In this document: positions 24,348-37,449 of the stretch, one piece after another
How positions within the stretch are numbered: the stretch's first letter is position 1
How the letters are laid out: every line of letters begins with the position of its first letter
NCBI GenBank assembly: GCA_030490835.1
Contig: CM059972.1
Location: 56,401,563 to 56,465,562 of the forward strand
Reading direction: 5' to 3'
Length of the DNA: 64,000 bases
From: Annona cherimola
Taxonomy: Eukaryota > Streptophyta > Magnoliopsida > Magnoliales > Annonaceae
Position numbers and translations under genes: made by a program
Notes under the pieces: model-generated
The model's input: only the letters and a program-made list of their open reading frames with translations
Told to the model about the DNA's origin: nothing
Database searches by the model: none

Positions 24348-24875
24348 CTCCGCTTTTATGTAACCAGGTTACATAGAAACGATCCCATGTAACCTCCTCA
24401 AATTTTAAGATAGTGATCCTTGATGGAAAATTCAATTCATTCATTGTATTTAACACCATTTATTTAGTTGGGAGACCAAGTTTCATCCAAATCAAATATG
24501 TGCGTGAGCCACATTTGCTCAAAAATATGTCTATTCATGTGTAAATTTTAAAAAACGCTTGGATCCATTCACACATATATTAGAATGTAACAATACTTTA
24601 TAAGATAATTTATTTATATATTGTTGATATTTTAGATGGTTTAGATGTTGAAAAAACTACTTTAAAGATGATATTTTAATATAGAACTATTTAATTAAGT
24701 TGATTTTACACTTTTATAGATGGGACCCATAAACGGTGAAGTTAAAAAATTAAAAAGTTTTCAGGATACTGCAAATGATGTTAAACATAATGGACGGAGT
24801 GAATTTTCATCAACTATCAAGATTTTAAAAATGGAAAGGGTTACATAGAAAGGAAGTTTCATAGACGCAGGACCG
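24348..24875 (+). mobile_element. MITE family M1, copy 1 of a tandem pair, beside (TA)n
   Basis: Begins CTCCGCTTTTATGTAACC next to its own inverted copy and ends GGTTACATAGAAAGGAAGTTTCATAGACGC, right after a (TA)n tract. The body blocks (TTGATGGAAAATTCAATTCA, GAGACCAAGTTTCATCC, TATTAGAATGTAACAATACT, ATGGGACCCATA) are shared with at least six other copies in the window. It has no ORF. The (TA)n association resembles the rice Micron MITEs. Confidence 0.75.
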
Positions 24876-24879
24876 ATAT

Positions 24880-25430
24880 ATATATGGACTCCGCTTCTAT
24901 GTAACCAGGTTACATAGAAGCGGTTCCATGTAACCCCCTCAAATTTTAAGATATGGATCTTTGATGGAAAATCCAATTCATTTATCGTATTTAACACTAT
25001 TTATTTTGCTAAGAGACCAAGTTTCATATAAATCAAGTATGTGCATGGGCCACATTTACTCAAATATATATATATATATATTCATGTGTAAATTATGAAA
25101 AATACTTGGATTCATTCACACATGCATTAGAATATAATAATACTTTATAGGATTATTTATCTACATATTATTGATTTTAGATGGTTTAAATATTGAAAAA
25201 ACTACTTTAAAATTGGTATTTTAACATTGAATCATTTTATTATGTTGATTTAGCACTTTTTTAGATGGGACCCATATACGGTGAAATTAAAAAAATAAAG
25301 GGTTTCCAATGTACTAAAAATGATGTTAAACACAATGGATGGAGTGGAGTTTTCATCAACTATCAAAATTTTTAAAATAAAAAGGGTTACATAAAAAGAA
25401 GGTTTTATAGAAGCGATACTATATATATAT
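24880..25430 (+). mobile_element. MITE family M1, copy 2 of the tandem pair
   Basis: A second copy in the same orientation follows copy 1 with only a short (TA)n between them. Its left end has a near-perfect hairpin: 16-bp arms CCGCTTCTATGTAACC (24891-24906) and its complement (24908-24923) with a 1-base spacer. It ends GGTTACATAAAAAGAAGGTTT before another (TA)n tract. Confidence 0.78.
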
Positions 25431-25435
25431 ATATA

Positions 25436-25812
25436 AGAAATATTCAGGTGCAGCACAACTGCACCATAATAGCGGTGCATTTGCCAAAAATGGGCGTCAC
25501 ACATATTAGAATGCAATGAAACTCTATACAATTATTTATCGATATATAAATTTTATAGCAAATAATTTACTTGTTGAAAAAACTACCTTAAAGTTGTTAT
25601 TTACATCAAACTATTTTATTACATTGAATTTATACAATTTTCAGATAAGGTCCATAAACATATCCGATTGATATGAAAATTGGTATAGTAATAGAATACA
25701 TGATTCTAAATACAATAGGTGGAATAAATGATAATTTTCTGATCATGTGAGTCCCATTTTGGAGCAACTATACCACTGTTACGGCGCAGTTGCGCTGCAC
25801 CTGAATATTTCT
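25436..25812 (+). mobile_element. MITE family 2, complete copy
   Basis: Terminal inverted repeats are AGAAATATTCAGGTGCAGC (left) and GCTGCACCTGAATATTTCT (right), extending imperfectly to about 45 bp. It is bounded by (TA)n on both sides, so the duplication cannot be separated from the microsatellite. The interior is related to M1 (ATTTTATTACATTGAATTTA, AGGTCCATAAACATA), suggesting one superfamily. Non-coding. Confidence 0.8.
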
Positions 25813-26106
25813 CACATATATATATACATACAGAAAGAGAGAGAGAAAGATATAAAAATGTAGTGGGGAAAGGTGGAATTTTTTTATTTCTTGCTCAATA
25901 TGACCAAAATATTATTTTTTTAGCTTTTTAATTTTTATAATTATAAATATTTAAATTTTTAAAAAGTAAATTTGACAATAAAAATATTATACCTTGAGTG
26001 ACATATCATGTGAAAATTAAAAAATTCAAATAATAGATAAAATTTGCATAAGCATTTGAGAGGAACTCTTGTATGTCTTCATTTCGAACTTGAAATATAC
26101 CTTAGT
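25813..26106. other. AT-rich spacer
   Basis: Simple (TA)n and (GA)n tracts to about 25850, then AT-rich sequence without recognised features. Confidence 0.4.
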
Positions 26107-28977
26107 TGTAGCACCCCAACCCATGGGAATGCATTGCAACGTGTAACCTTACTCCACAGATTTTTAAGAAGTGAAATTATAAATGAAACTAAAGTTTCAT
26201 GTTTATACAAGTGAAAGTTTTACCTAATGTGTCAGAAAATCAGACTAATTCTTTTTTCTTTTAGAACCTATATTGGTTCCATTTTCTTAACTAAAATCTG
26301 GCAACATGTCTATATTTAGGACATTTGAGCAATACAAAACTTGATAATCATTACAATTCTAATATTTTTCACGAAATCACTTACATTTACTTTAATTCAT
26401 TTAATGCATCTCTTATACAATCATACTTTACATGAGAAACTAATTACTACATTTAACACCAATATAAAATATTAAAATTTAATATTTACTCAGAATTATA
26501 ATAATTACATCCAAGGCTCCCAATACACCAAAATCATTAAAAATCATACACTCACTGCTTAGCTAGCGATGAAGGCTCTCTTCTATCAAGTTTGCATCAT
26601 TTGCACTCATTGGTTAGTTGAAAATAATAAGTATAAAATATTCTGCAAGTAAACATTTAAAAGTACACAATTTCCAAAACTCGTTGAATTAGTTGGAAAA
26701 ATAAAATTTTAAATTCTTTTTATGCATGTATCAAAATTAAATGAGTGCATATATGCATTATGACTTATTCCTTGTTCAACAGATGACACTTACTAAGTGA
26801 TCATCCATCTATATAACTTTTTTAATCTTACAAGATTACTACTTTAAAATCTTATGTGCTTAACAATGCAATGCATGAATCATATACATCCTGCTTAATG
26901 CCAGAGGATACTTGAAATGCCTCTGGCACTACTCTTATGACTCGACGTTAAGTGACTGAGCTCAGTTTCCTCAGGAACATCACCTTCCGTCTCACCCCAC
27001 AAGGTACTTAATGCATATAAGCATACTATAAATCATGATCACTTTGAGGAAATATGCATGACATCACAAAACAAACTAGAAATTTTCATTTTAAAGAACA
27101 CAATTCAAACACATAAAAGAAAAATAGATTATCATTCATTGGCAAATATCATTTCATAAAATGAAAAGGAACAGATTTTCTTATAATAAAATTCTTTTGA
27201 AATAAAATTTTGAATGGCTTGTTTACCTTTTTCCTTTAGTTTCCGTCCATCTTTCTTTTACCCTTTCTTATCATAGCCAATCAAGAATACATTTAAGTAT
27301 TTATTTAAACTATCACACATACTTGTTTCATGTCTAATCATGCATCTAACTACCTTTTTTATCAAAACACTTGGACATGGAGTTCAAGTATTCATTCACT
27401 TGAAATCTCTTTATCCCAATCCCCTTTAACTTAGCCACACTTTCGAATTAGATAAATCATAGCCTTAGAACGAATTACCCTTGAAATGCATCACTCTTAA
27501 ACTTGTAATGAATCTGAAATTTCACACTTTATAGGCTATTCAAGCCTTTATTCGATCCCATCTACAATATACATTTAAATAAGCTTGTAATTCACATTAG
27601 CTTTGCTTTTATTATATAACTAATTATTATAATTCAAATTTAACTTTATACATAATACATAATGAACACGTAAGCTTAGTATAGATTTTACCACTCCTTT
27701 GCACTACTTAGAAGTTAGTATATTGTATTTTGATCCTATTTCAATACCAATTTACATTTTAAAATAGTAAACTTATTTACTCTAACTTAGATCCCATTTA
27801 CCCATGATAGACTTACCTACATTGGCACATCTTTTGGGTTCCCCCATTACGTCTATTTTTCTTTATAACCTCAAGTGAGATCATTTGACATATTAACTAT
27901 TAACTTTATTTCACCCAAAATATATCTTATTTCTTTTCACTTCATTAAAATCTTGGTTAAATCCTTTCGAATGACTTCCACACATCAAAGAATCATCCTA
28001 CACTCGGGCAAACATCTTAATTCTCATTTAGGACTTCAATATATGAAATTCAACTCAATGGCATCATACAATCAAATTAATCTTAATTCTATAGATCTTT
28101 CATACTTAGAATTTATAATTTCAATCATTATCATATTTGAATCTCATGTATTGTAGACTATTAAAGTCTTTTCATCCTTTTATACTCAAAAATACACTTA
28201 GATAAACTTATACATTTATAAAATTTGTATTTAACACATGAATTAATACATACTTTATAATAAACTTATACACAATATATAAATGATCTTTACAGTTTTA
28301 CTTATTGCAAAGGTTATTTCAACTTAATAGGTCTTACAACTCATTCTAACAACATAAAGCCAAATATATTGCCTAGTCTTTTGATTCCATCACATCCTTC
28401 ACTTTATGTCATCATTTTTTCATTAACATTTTAAACCACATTTAGAAATAATGAGGCTTCTTATTTTAATTAGGTTTCTCAATCAAATTTTCAATTTCTC
28501 TTAAACATAACCGTCCAATCAAAATAACCATAAAAATAACTTAAATAACTAGATATTTTTAAACTATAACACATTTTACCAAACATGCTTTTCAATTTCG
28601 TAATTTAGTCCATTTTACTCTTAGTTAAATTCTCTTACTTGCTTAAAATATTGTGGCACCCCTAACCCGAGACGTTACATCCTGAGCCTTACTCCAAGAT
28701 CTTATTGATTGGTAAATGTAAATGAAAATTGTTGCCCTGATCACGCGGCGGGTTCTTAATTGGATCTCGTCCAATTTTTTTCGTTTCATTTCTTTACATT
28801 TTACTTCATTCACCTTATAAGCGATAATACACTTGTAATCAATTGCACATATCATTCATAACACCTCAACTTGCTTTTCTACATTAAAGGTCCTCTTGAG
28901 CTAATCATGTCCTTTTGATTTCATGCATACATAATATAAATATTCCATGTCAATAAGATACTACCAATCTTTGCTTA

Positions 28978-29203
28978 GATGTCAAACTCTGTGACATCAA
29001 GTCTTTTCATTTCATGTCAATAACAATGATCCATCAACTCTTAGCATACAAGCACTTATCATTTAAGGCATTTCTTATCTCAATCATATCATATCTATAC
29101 AAGGCATTTACAATCTAATCTTTTACTTTCTCAATCATAAACGATACCATGCTCTGTGGTATCATATTCGCTCTTCATGGTGTAAGGTTGCTTTTCCTTA
29201 CAC
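28978..29203. repeat. Hairpin cluster in A2 with unit-specific stems
   Basis: Three perfect inverted repeats: GATGTCA-AACTCTG-TGACATC (28978-28998), GATACCA-TGCTCTG-TGGTATC (29143-29163) and GTGTAAGG-TTGCTTTT-CCTTACAC (29180-29203). The first two share a CTCTG loop end while their stems differ with both arms changed together. Confidence 0.65.
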
Positions 29204-30887
29204 ATTTAAATTATATTTGCGCAATCTATCATTTTATCATAATCATAAACTTTAGATTACAATAGGGCATTTATTTATATTTCATATATGAAGGATTACA
29301 AACCTTTGAAAAGTCTTTCTTCTTTTTCTCAGCAAGAACATGTTTTCCATTACTTGAATTTCCCTATACCCGTCTAAGGTTAGAAAAACAAAACATGAGT
29401 CAAAACTCAATAAGCAAGCATCTTTCATTTTCATGTAAATGCATTTCTCTCCATCTGGTAGGAGACACTTAACAAGTGATCAACTACCAACGGAACAGAA
29501 ATCTTTTCATAAACCATTCATGTAAACCATTCGTGTAAAAATTTTCAATCCTAATTTTTGGGCATTTCATAAACATTGGATGTGCAAATGCATCATTTCC
29601 ATTCATGATATAATCCTTCATGTAAGGGTACGCTAGCTCGGGGAACATCCTTTTATAACATAATCCTTTCCATCCATGGCGCCGAACCTTCCGACTTGGC
29701 AACGTCAAGGGCAAACCTCGTGTCTTGCTTCTGCCTTGACTAGCCTACTTGATTTTCATTCCATACGTGACTTTTAGTCACCCTGGTATTATATATCTCT
29801 TACACATGGTAACTTGTCATTCTCATGTAGAGAATTCTTTGCACCATCCATTTAAATATCATTTCGAGTAAACATCATTTAAATTCATATTGGCATGCCA
29901 TTTTCACATAGAGAAGAATTTATTTAATCATTTCATTGAAAGCAATAATCAATTCATAATAAAGAGATAAAGGGATGACCATAGTTAATAACGTTAGAAA
30001 CATTCAAGTTAAACCATTTGAAAACATTTTAGCATTTGAAAATAAAATATTATTTTTAAAAGTCTTGCTTGCTTACCTGTGGCGATCCTTTTGTGTCTTC
30101 CATCCTTTCCTTGCCTTTTCCTAGACAAGTAAACATGATTACCTTATACATTTTCATCATATATTGTGCTAGCATGCCTTGTTTCTATTTCATATACGTG
30201 TTATATGGTTTTTAATCCCATATGGTCCATAACATATTAACTTTAAATCATTCTTTCTTTGACATTAATACTTATATTTCCTAATAACCTCATACCCATA
30301 TAAATTTAATACATGGGTTGTTTCTCTCCTTCCATACTTATATCTTGTGTATTAATCTCTTAAAATTATTGAAGATACGCATTCATACTTTTGTAGCAAG
30401 TTATTTTCTTATCAATCCTTTCTTTGAAATGCATATCCATTTTCACCCTTGTTAATGGACATATATATATATTGACTTACTCATAGGTCCTTTGACAACT
30501 ACATAACTATGAAATCTTAGTTAGTGGTACATTTTTTTCATTCCATTCATATATCTCAATAACATAGGCACATATATGTCATAGGATTTTCAACTTGCAT
30601 TTAATCCCAAGCAAGTTAACTTTAAATATTTTTCTCTATTAACACATCACATTTTTAACATTAATATGTCCATATTCACATCTATATAACCTTCATGCTT
30701 GGTCGATCTTTTTTTCATTCAACCCTAAGTCTAGGATTTTCAATCTTTTGCCTTTACTATAGCTGGTTAGCTTGTAGCAAATACCATTTACCCTTCTTAG
30801 TAACTATTAATATTTATCTTTCTTAATGGTTACATATATATACATGTATAACCTTGTAATCATAGTAAATATTCATTTATTCTATTA

Positions 30888-31424
30888 AATACCCAAGTCT
30901 AGGGTATTCAATCACTTGTTCCCAATCCTTACATGATCTTAAACTATATGTGACTTTGAGTAATTCAACTTTACTCAATTTTTCTTCGAGATGAACACTT
31001 TCATCTCTTAAGTCACATATATTTTCATATTTTTCAATGATGAGTCATTCATTTGACTCAAGAGTCATTCACTTGACTCAATATCCTAACCTAGGGCATT
31101 TAATCTCCTTTAATCATTAAAAATACTTGGGTAACACTCACTTGAGACTTCAACCATCAAGTTCAAGTAAGGTTTCTCAATTTCATATTTCTTAAGCCAT
31201 ATGTATATCCCATATGATTTCTATTAGCTTACATAACTCACTTGTATTTCAAGTTGGGTGTTCATACATAGCAACATAACTTATATATTATATCATCCAT
31301 TCATTCATTTTTAATATCCATTTATCATTCGTCATATATTTTTCACATTTCATACATCGGTGTTCACTCTAAGCACACACCTAATAGATTAGGCCTCACA
31401 TATTAATCTCAAATTTTGAGATTA
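30888..31424. repeat. Second hairpin cluster in A2, including a three-way structure
   Basis: AATACCC/GGGTATT (30888-30908). ATATGTGACTT (30946-30956) pairs with AAGTCACATAT (31010-31020) and encloses two inner hairpins: GAGTAA/TTACTC (30958-30976) and GAGATGAA/TTCATCTC (30988-31007). Then TGAGTCA/TGACTCA (31041-31060), GAGTCA/TGACTC (31062-31079), CCTAAT/ATTAGG (31380-31393) and TAATCTCA/TGAGATTA (31404-31424). All pairs are perfect. Confidence 0.65.
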
Positions 31425-34400
31425 TAAATAATTAACACAGCAACACCTTAATTACACATTTTATCATATTTTCATTTATTTTTTCATCTTAACAAATCAC
31501 ATAAGTCATTTCTCATCTTGGCCATCTATACCCTTTATGTGCACCCTTCGTACTACACATATGTTATGTGTTTTTCAATCTTTTTCAAAACATCAACTTA
31601 TCCTCCCTTGTGGCTTAATTAAACCACTTAATCAGCACATAATTTAGGATATTTTCATGGAATTTTAATCCCTTAATCACATGTTCCCGAAATAGCAAAT
31701 TTGGCACCATTCTTTCTCACATTCAACGTCCCTTTTGACATGTGTTTCAAAAAAGATTTTTAAACCTTTAATTTCAGCCCTTAATCATACTTTTCTTATC
31801 CAAAATTTAGAGTAATTTCACATATTCAAAGTCGATAAATTAGTTTCTCCGAAACAACAACTTTCCATGCACGTTTGGGTACCCTTTGGACACCTTTTGG
31901 ACGTTCACATCACGGGTCCATAAAAATTCAGATTTGTGCATTTCTTTCCACCCCCATGTTGGAAGTCCCATGTGCCCTAAATTTAGGGTATTTTACCCTT
32001 TAATTCATCCATGTATCAATTAGCTTAATCTATGTGTCATATCCATCTCAAAAGAGTGGAATTTTCATCATGTTGTCCACTTTAGGGTTTATCTTTCTAA
32101 GTACTTAAATCATACCCAGATCAACGTATATAAATCATGAAAACATAATTCATAATCCAAACATGATTCATGGTTAAAAAAGCAACATAAATGGGGAATT
32201 ATGAAAAATTCCAACTAGGATTATGGGTTGAAATCAACCCTAACCTCATCCTTATCTTCCTAGAGTCCTTGAATCTCCTCCTTTCATTCATTCCTCATTT
32301 AGTACCCTAATTAAGGTTTCATAATTCATCATTTAGGGTTCCTTATGGATCAAATTCATGACCCATGAATGAAGTTGGAAAACTTAAAAATTAATGAATC
32401 AAACTTGATTTAATACTTACTTGAAGTGGTGTCTTCTCTTTCCAACTTGTCAAGCTTAGATCTTTTCTCTTTCTTCTCCTCTTTTCTTCCTTTTTTTCTT
32501 TTATTTTTCCTTTCCTCCTCCCTTTCTTGGGACGTTCAAGCCGCTGCCCCTTGATATTTTTATTTTTTTCTCTCTTTAAACCATCCCAAAATGAACGTCC
32601 CTTGGCCTCTTCTCTCTCCTTCCATTTAAATAGATTTTTATCCCCCTTTTCCACCTCATTTTGAGGGTAATTAACGGGTACTTATCTCATGGATGTGTTG
32701 TCCCATTCTTACCCAAGTAAAATGCATATTTATCATATTCTTAAAATATAAAAATCTGCTCAAAAGTGGCTCACCTTGTTGTCTATTATTTGGACGTTCC
32801 ATGTGGCATGGATTTGGCAATATTTGCCATTAGAAATCTGTCCAAATCAAGGCCATTTATGTACCTAGTCATATAGGCTAATTACATGTAATTTTGGGCA
32901 TTAAAAAATCAAAAATCAACTTGAGGAAGCCCCTTGGACGTTCCTTGTATGGTCACCTCCTTGAGCCATTTATGGCTACATGATCTAGCATATGACTCAT
33001 GCCTTTAATACCCTTGATATTTCATAGATTTTGTGAATTTTTGAAAATACAAAAATCGTCCAAAAATCCCACCTTGTGCCACCTCATTCGAGCCCTTAAT
33101 TGCCTCATTAAACCATTGACTTTTGCATTAATTGAATGGATTCCAAATGAACCCTACGTTGACACGTGTCCATTCCCTTTTCCAAAAGTCAACTTTTCAT
33201 TTAATTAGTTGACTTTAAATCTTGCTCGACGAATCCCGTGCCGACACGTGTCACTTGTCACTTTCGGTTCATTAATGACATATCACTTTTCATGAACAAA
33301 AGTCAACCGATTTCGTCCTTTTGTGATTAAGTAATTTTTTATGATAATTAGCTTAATCAAATCCATCTATAAGATTCACCATATCATTTTAACCATTCAT
33401 GACAAATTTCATTCCAAAATAACCTTTCTATCATAAGCTATGGCTATTTGAAATTGTCTTTTGGATTTGAATAAAAATAAATAATTATCACCCTAATCTC
33501 ATGATAATTTTCATAATCTAATCCATTCATAAGGTCGAGCACATCATTATGTGCTTACCTTTCAAATTTTATCTCATTCCGTTTTATAGGCGTCAAGTTA
33601 TGAATTTTTTAATATTTATCACCTTAAATCCATAATTATCATCATAATCCCTATTAATTAAATCATAATATATGAGGTAATTATCCCCAATATATTCACA
33701 TTCCCTAATCCTCATTAGGCCTCTTTGAGCACATTAACTCATATTGGGCTAAGGTGATTAACTTAATCACCTTTCTTAATTAATAGCCTTAAAATAATTC
33801 AATCAATTGAATTATACATAAAGCACATTTACATGTAGGGTCTCAAAGTCAACCTTCCATTAATTGGGTTGACCTTAACTTCCATGTCCATTCATCACAT
33901 ATATATCAAAAAAATGATATATTTGATCACTTGCTTAAAATAATTAAAATAGATAACAATGATTATTCATGCCACTTCATCATCTTTATCATGCTACCTC
34001 ATCATCTTGCCTTAATTGCCTTGCCACCTCATCTCATTCTCTACTCCACTTTTGTCTTTTAGTGGTTTTGTACTCTTTAACACATTTAAGCACAAGTGAT
34101 TAACTTAATCACCTTGCATTAATTGGTTACCATAATCCCATTCATCTAAATTAAAAGGCACAAAACTTAATGCCTCTCATGCCAATGTGGGTTAACTTAA
34201 ACCTTCCATCTCTTGGAATTTTCCAAATTCTTCCTTGTACAAATTCTAAGTTCCTTCATTATGCTTAAAATAATCGGGGTTTCACAAATACATCATTCAT
34301 TTCAAATTTGTTTCCTTTCTACATAAAACTTATGAGTTAGTCTAATAATTTATTTTCATGGTCAAACAACCTATTAACTAGGTTATTTCACTTAAATCTC

Positions 34401-36042
34401 GACACTCGTAGCTTAACACATGTATATATATATATATATTTCGTCATCTAATAATCAAACTAATTGTGATTATATAAATACCAAAATTAATATTCATAGC
34501 TCATAAACTCAATTTAACATGTGGGTTTTTTTCTAGCTTCCTTGCATTTTCATTTATATAAATTAACATTTTATGAGCATACTTTTGCATCGAAATTATT
34601 TATCGCACTTTATTATTCAACACATAAAGTCAAATAGCATGTTTAATAAAATTATTTCAAATCCTTGTTTGGTTTGCATTTAAACATTCTCAATTTGATA
34701 TAATCAGTAAACCAATGATTTTAATCTGTAAAAAAAATTAAGATATTCATTCCATTAATTATCACCCCTATAATTGAACGTTTTAATAACAAAATTACCA
34801 CTTAGAACCATGTGTCCGAACTAAATATCCTAATTTTCCATTCCCAATTTACATTTAAGCATTTACTTCTTATAAATTTTTGAATAATAATTTTAACTTA
34901 TAGAAGTTTAGATACTTATTCCATTAATCCTAATCACATAAACTTAATATTTAAATACCAAAAGTACCATTTACAACTATCCATTTAAGCTGGATAATTA
35001 TTTTTATACTAGTTTTTGTTTATCAATTTAGCCCAACATCATTTAGATACTATCCCTCAGACATTCAATTAAAGAGACTTATGATTCTCACACAATATTT
35101 CAAAATTGTTCATTTCCATCCATCTTATATGCATAATTCCAAACTTTAGATTTTAAAAATCTCATTTCGTATCATTCTTACAAAGCATTAAGTAATTAAT
35201 TCTTACATTTTTACCACCATTCCAAGGCATATGGGCGACTTACATTACTGCCTTCATTTTCTCCATCAAATTTCCACAACCGAATAGCTTCAAAATCATT
35301 TATAAATCATCCCATATACAAAAAGTACAAAAGCTCTATGCCTATTCACGAATTTCATGACTACCTTATATTTAGGGTTGGGTAAAAACCTAAATTTTCT
35401 TTTAAATTACATGTATAAATACTCATTCACCATAACTACATATCTTTTCATTAATCACATAAAAATTGAAAATCTTAAGCATATAGACCGAATAAATGCT
35501 AACTGTAAAATTTTAATTAAAGCATCAGGTTTAATTCTCAAATTATATTTGCATGATTAGGCTCCCAAAATCCATATTTATAAGAATCCATGAAAACATC
35601 CATGATTTCCACGACGATTTAGGTAGAAAATAAAAACCCTAACTCACCATAGCTATGGATTCGAATTTCTATCCCCTTTCTTATAATTTCTCCCTTCATT
35701 CTTTTGAACAAAAGCCTTACAATTTTCCTATTCTTGGAAAGGAATTTCAAAAATCAACAAAAAAACTCATCTTCCTTACCTCCGGCCGGCCACGACGACA
35801 ATAGCGATAGCAGTAGCGACAACGGGGATGGACAACGGCAGGTCCTCCCTCTCCTATTCTCCCTTCTTCTTCTCTTTCCTCTTCTTCCTTATCTTTTTTC
35901 TCCTCCTCTCCTCCCGTTTTCCCTCTCTGCGTGTGCTAGAAGGGGCTTCAGTCCCTTTTTTTTTGTTTTTCTAATCTGCACACATACGTGTACGACTATT
36001 CCTCTTATTATTTTTTTTATATTTCACACACATATATATATA

Positions 36043-36588
36043 CACGGTCCTACTTCTATGTACATAGAAGTAGACCCATGTAACCCCTTCAAAATCTAAA
36101 ATTTTGATCCTTAATGAAAAATACAATCCATTCATTGTATTTAACATCATTTGTTTATCAAGGAGACCAAGTTTAATCACAATCAAGTATGTTTATGGGT
36201 CACATTTGTTCAAAAATTATATATTCATGTGTAAATTATGAAAAACGCTTAAATCTATTTATACATATATTAGAATGTAATAATACTTTATAGAATCATT
36301 TATTCATATAGAAATGATATTTTAGACGATTTAGATGTTGAAAATACTACTTTAAAATTGATATTTTAGCATTTTTCATGATTTACAGATGAATATATAC
36401 ATTTTCTAGCAAATGGCCATAAACATACTTAATTAGGATGAAACTTAATCCCTTAGATAAACAAATGATATTAAATACAACGAATGAATTAAATTTTTCA
36501 TCAAATATTAAAATCATAGATTTTGAAGGGATTACATGGGTCCGCTTCTATGTATTCCGGTTACATAGAAGTAAAGCCCATATATATA
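36043..36588 (+). mobile_element. MITE family M1 copy with both ends preserved, inside element B
   Basis: The left end carries CTACTTCTATGTACATAGAAGTAG and the right end is its inverted counterpart (CGCTTCTATGTATTCC and GGTTACATAGAAGT), followed by the CCCATGTAA / TTACATGGG arms. So each terminus contains an internal hairpin within a ~50-bp terminal inverted repeat. (TA)n tracts lie on both sides. It defines the M1 family ends best. Confidence 0.75.
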
Positions 36589-37174
36589 TCCATATATATT
36601 TATATATAATGAATCATAAAATTTAAATTTTATAACTTAAATTAATAGTATGCATTTAAGTCATTAAGTCATGGTCATTCATTAATTTAAATAATTTAAT
36701 TTAACAAATTATCTAAATAGGACCACTTGATTGCAATTAATTAATCCAAGATTAATTAATATACTTGGGTATTTTTTATTCAATAATAGCACTTCAACTC
36801 ATCATTACTTGTTTATTATTTACTTCTTCTTTTATTTTATAATTTTAGGTCATTTATTTATATTCAATTTCATTAATTCTATGGCCCAAAATTTACATTT
36901 ATGTATATTTATACGTATTATATGCTTAGGGTTGCAATTTAAAAATTGCGAGTGCTACATTGGCTGAATTATAGCCGAATTGATTAAAGCCTCCATCTTT
37001 ACATACAGCCTCATCAATCTAGATCCATTAAACAATATTACAATACTATAGGATTGCTGCACTTCTACCTTGTCTCAACAACCAAAGAAGACGCATCCAA
37101 ACATGCGATTTCCACGTTCCTCCACATTCATCTGTCACCCTTGATTGTAAACCTACTATCAAACTTGATTCTAA

Positions 37175-37444
37175 GGGTGTGTTTGGCAAGTGGCAAAAAA
37201 TATCAAATCAATCTAAAACTTTTCACTCTCTACAACTATCATATTTTTTAATTATTTTTTCACATTTTCCTATACAACTACCCTACTTTTCAATCACTTT
37301 TACACAACTATCCATATAACTAACCTATCTATTTTAACTTTATCCTCTTTACTACTCATTATTACCCTATCATATCACATCATTTGACAACTTTTACTTT
37401 CCAAAACTTTTCATCAAAAGTTTTATTCATTACCAAACACACCC
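37175..37444 (+). mobile_element. Tourist-like (PIF/Harbinger-type) MITE
   Basis: 270 bp, GGGTGTGTTTGG at the left and CCAAACACACCC at the right, with perfect TAA duplications (37172-37174 and 37445-37447). The interior is AT-rich without an ORF. Related copies lie at 40699-40980 and 45822-46046. Confidence 0.9.
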
Positions 37445-37449
37445 TAAAG

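Larger units (their letters stand above)
28652..34286 (-). mobile_element. Long TG..CA LTR-type element A2, nested in B
   Basis: Runs from TGTGGCACCCC (28652) to GGGGTTTCACA (34286), 5635 bp, flanked by AATAT (28647-28651) and AATAC (34287-34291), a 5-bp duplication with one transition. It shares with A1, A3 and C the block TGAGCCTTACTCCAAGATCT...GTTGCC...GGCGGG (28680-28755), CTCAATAAGCAAGC (29406) and AAGTGATCAACTAC (29476). On the minus strand there is a TATTTAAAT-like box near 32625, a GA-rich leader and CAAGTAAGTA near 32425. The interior has no real ORF but is rich in short perfect hairpins. Solo LTR or LARD is the best reading. Confidence 0.75.
26107..36959 (-). mobile_element. Long TG..CA LTR-type element B, carrying nested element A2
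   Basis: Starts TGTAGCACCCC (26107) and ends GAGTGCTACA (36959). The flanks TTAGT and TTGGC match at three of five bases, both differences being transitions, which would suit an old 5-bp duplication but does not prove it. Without A2 (28652-34286) it is about 5.2 kb. On the minus strand it has a purine-rich leader (about 35930-35840) and TGGTGAGT (near 35650). GGTAAACAAGC (27227-27217) recalls the A family. It has no convincing coding region; the CT-rich ORF at 35704-36099 is leader sequence read on the wrong strand. Likely an old giant solo LTR or LARD. It also carries an M1 MITE at 36.0-36.6 kb. Confidence 0.6.

Noticed and set aside
35704..36099. 131-codon ORF with hydrophobic run
   Set aside because: It is the CT-rich strand of the element B leader and runs into an M1 MITE.
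26102..36964. TTAGT/TTGGC as a firm target duplication for element B
   Set aside because: Only three of five bases match; kept as compatible with an old element but not as proof.
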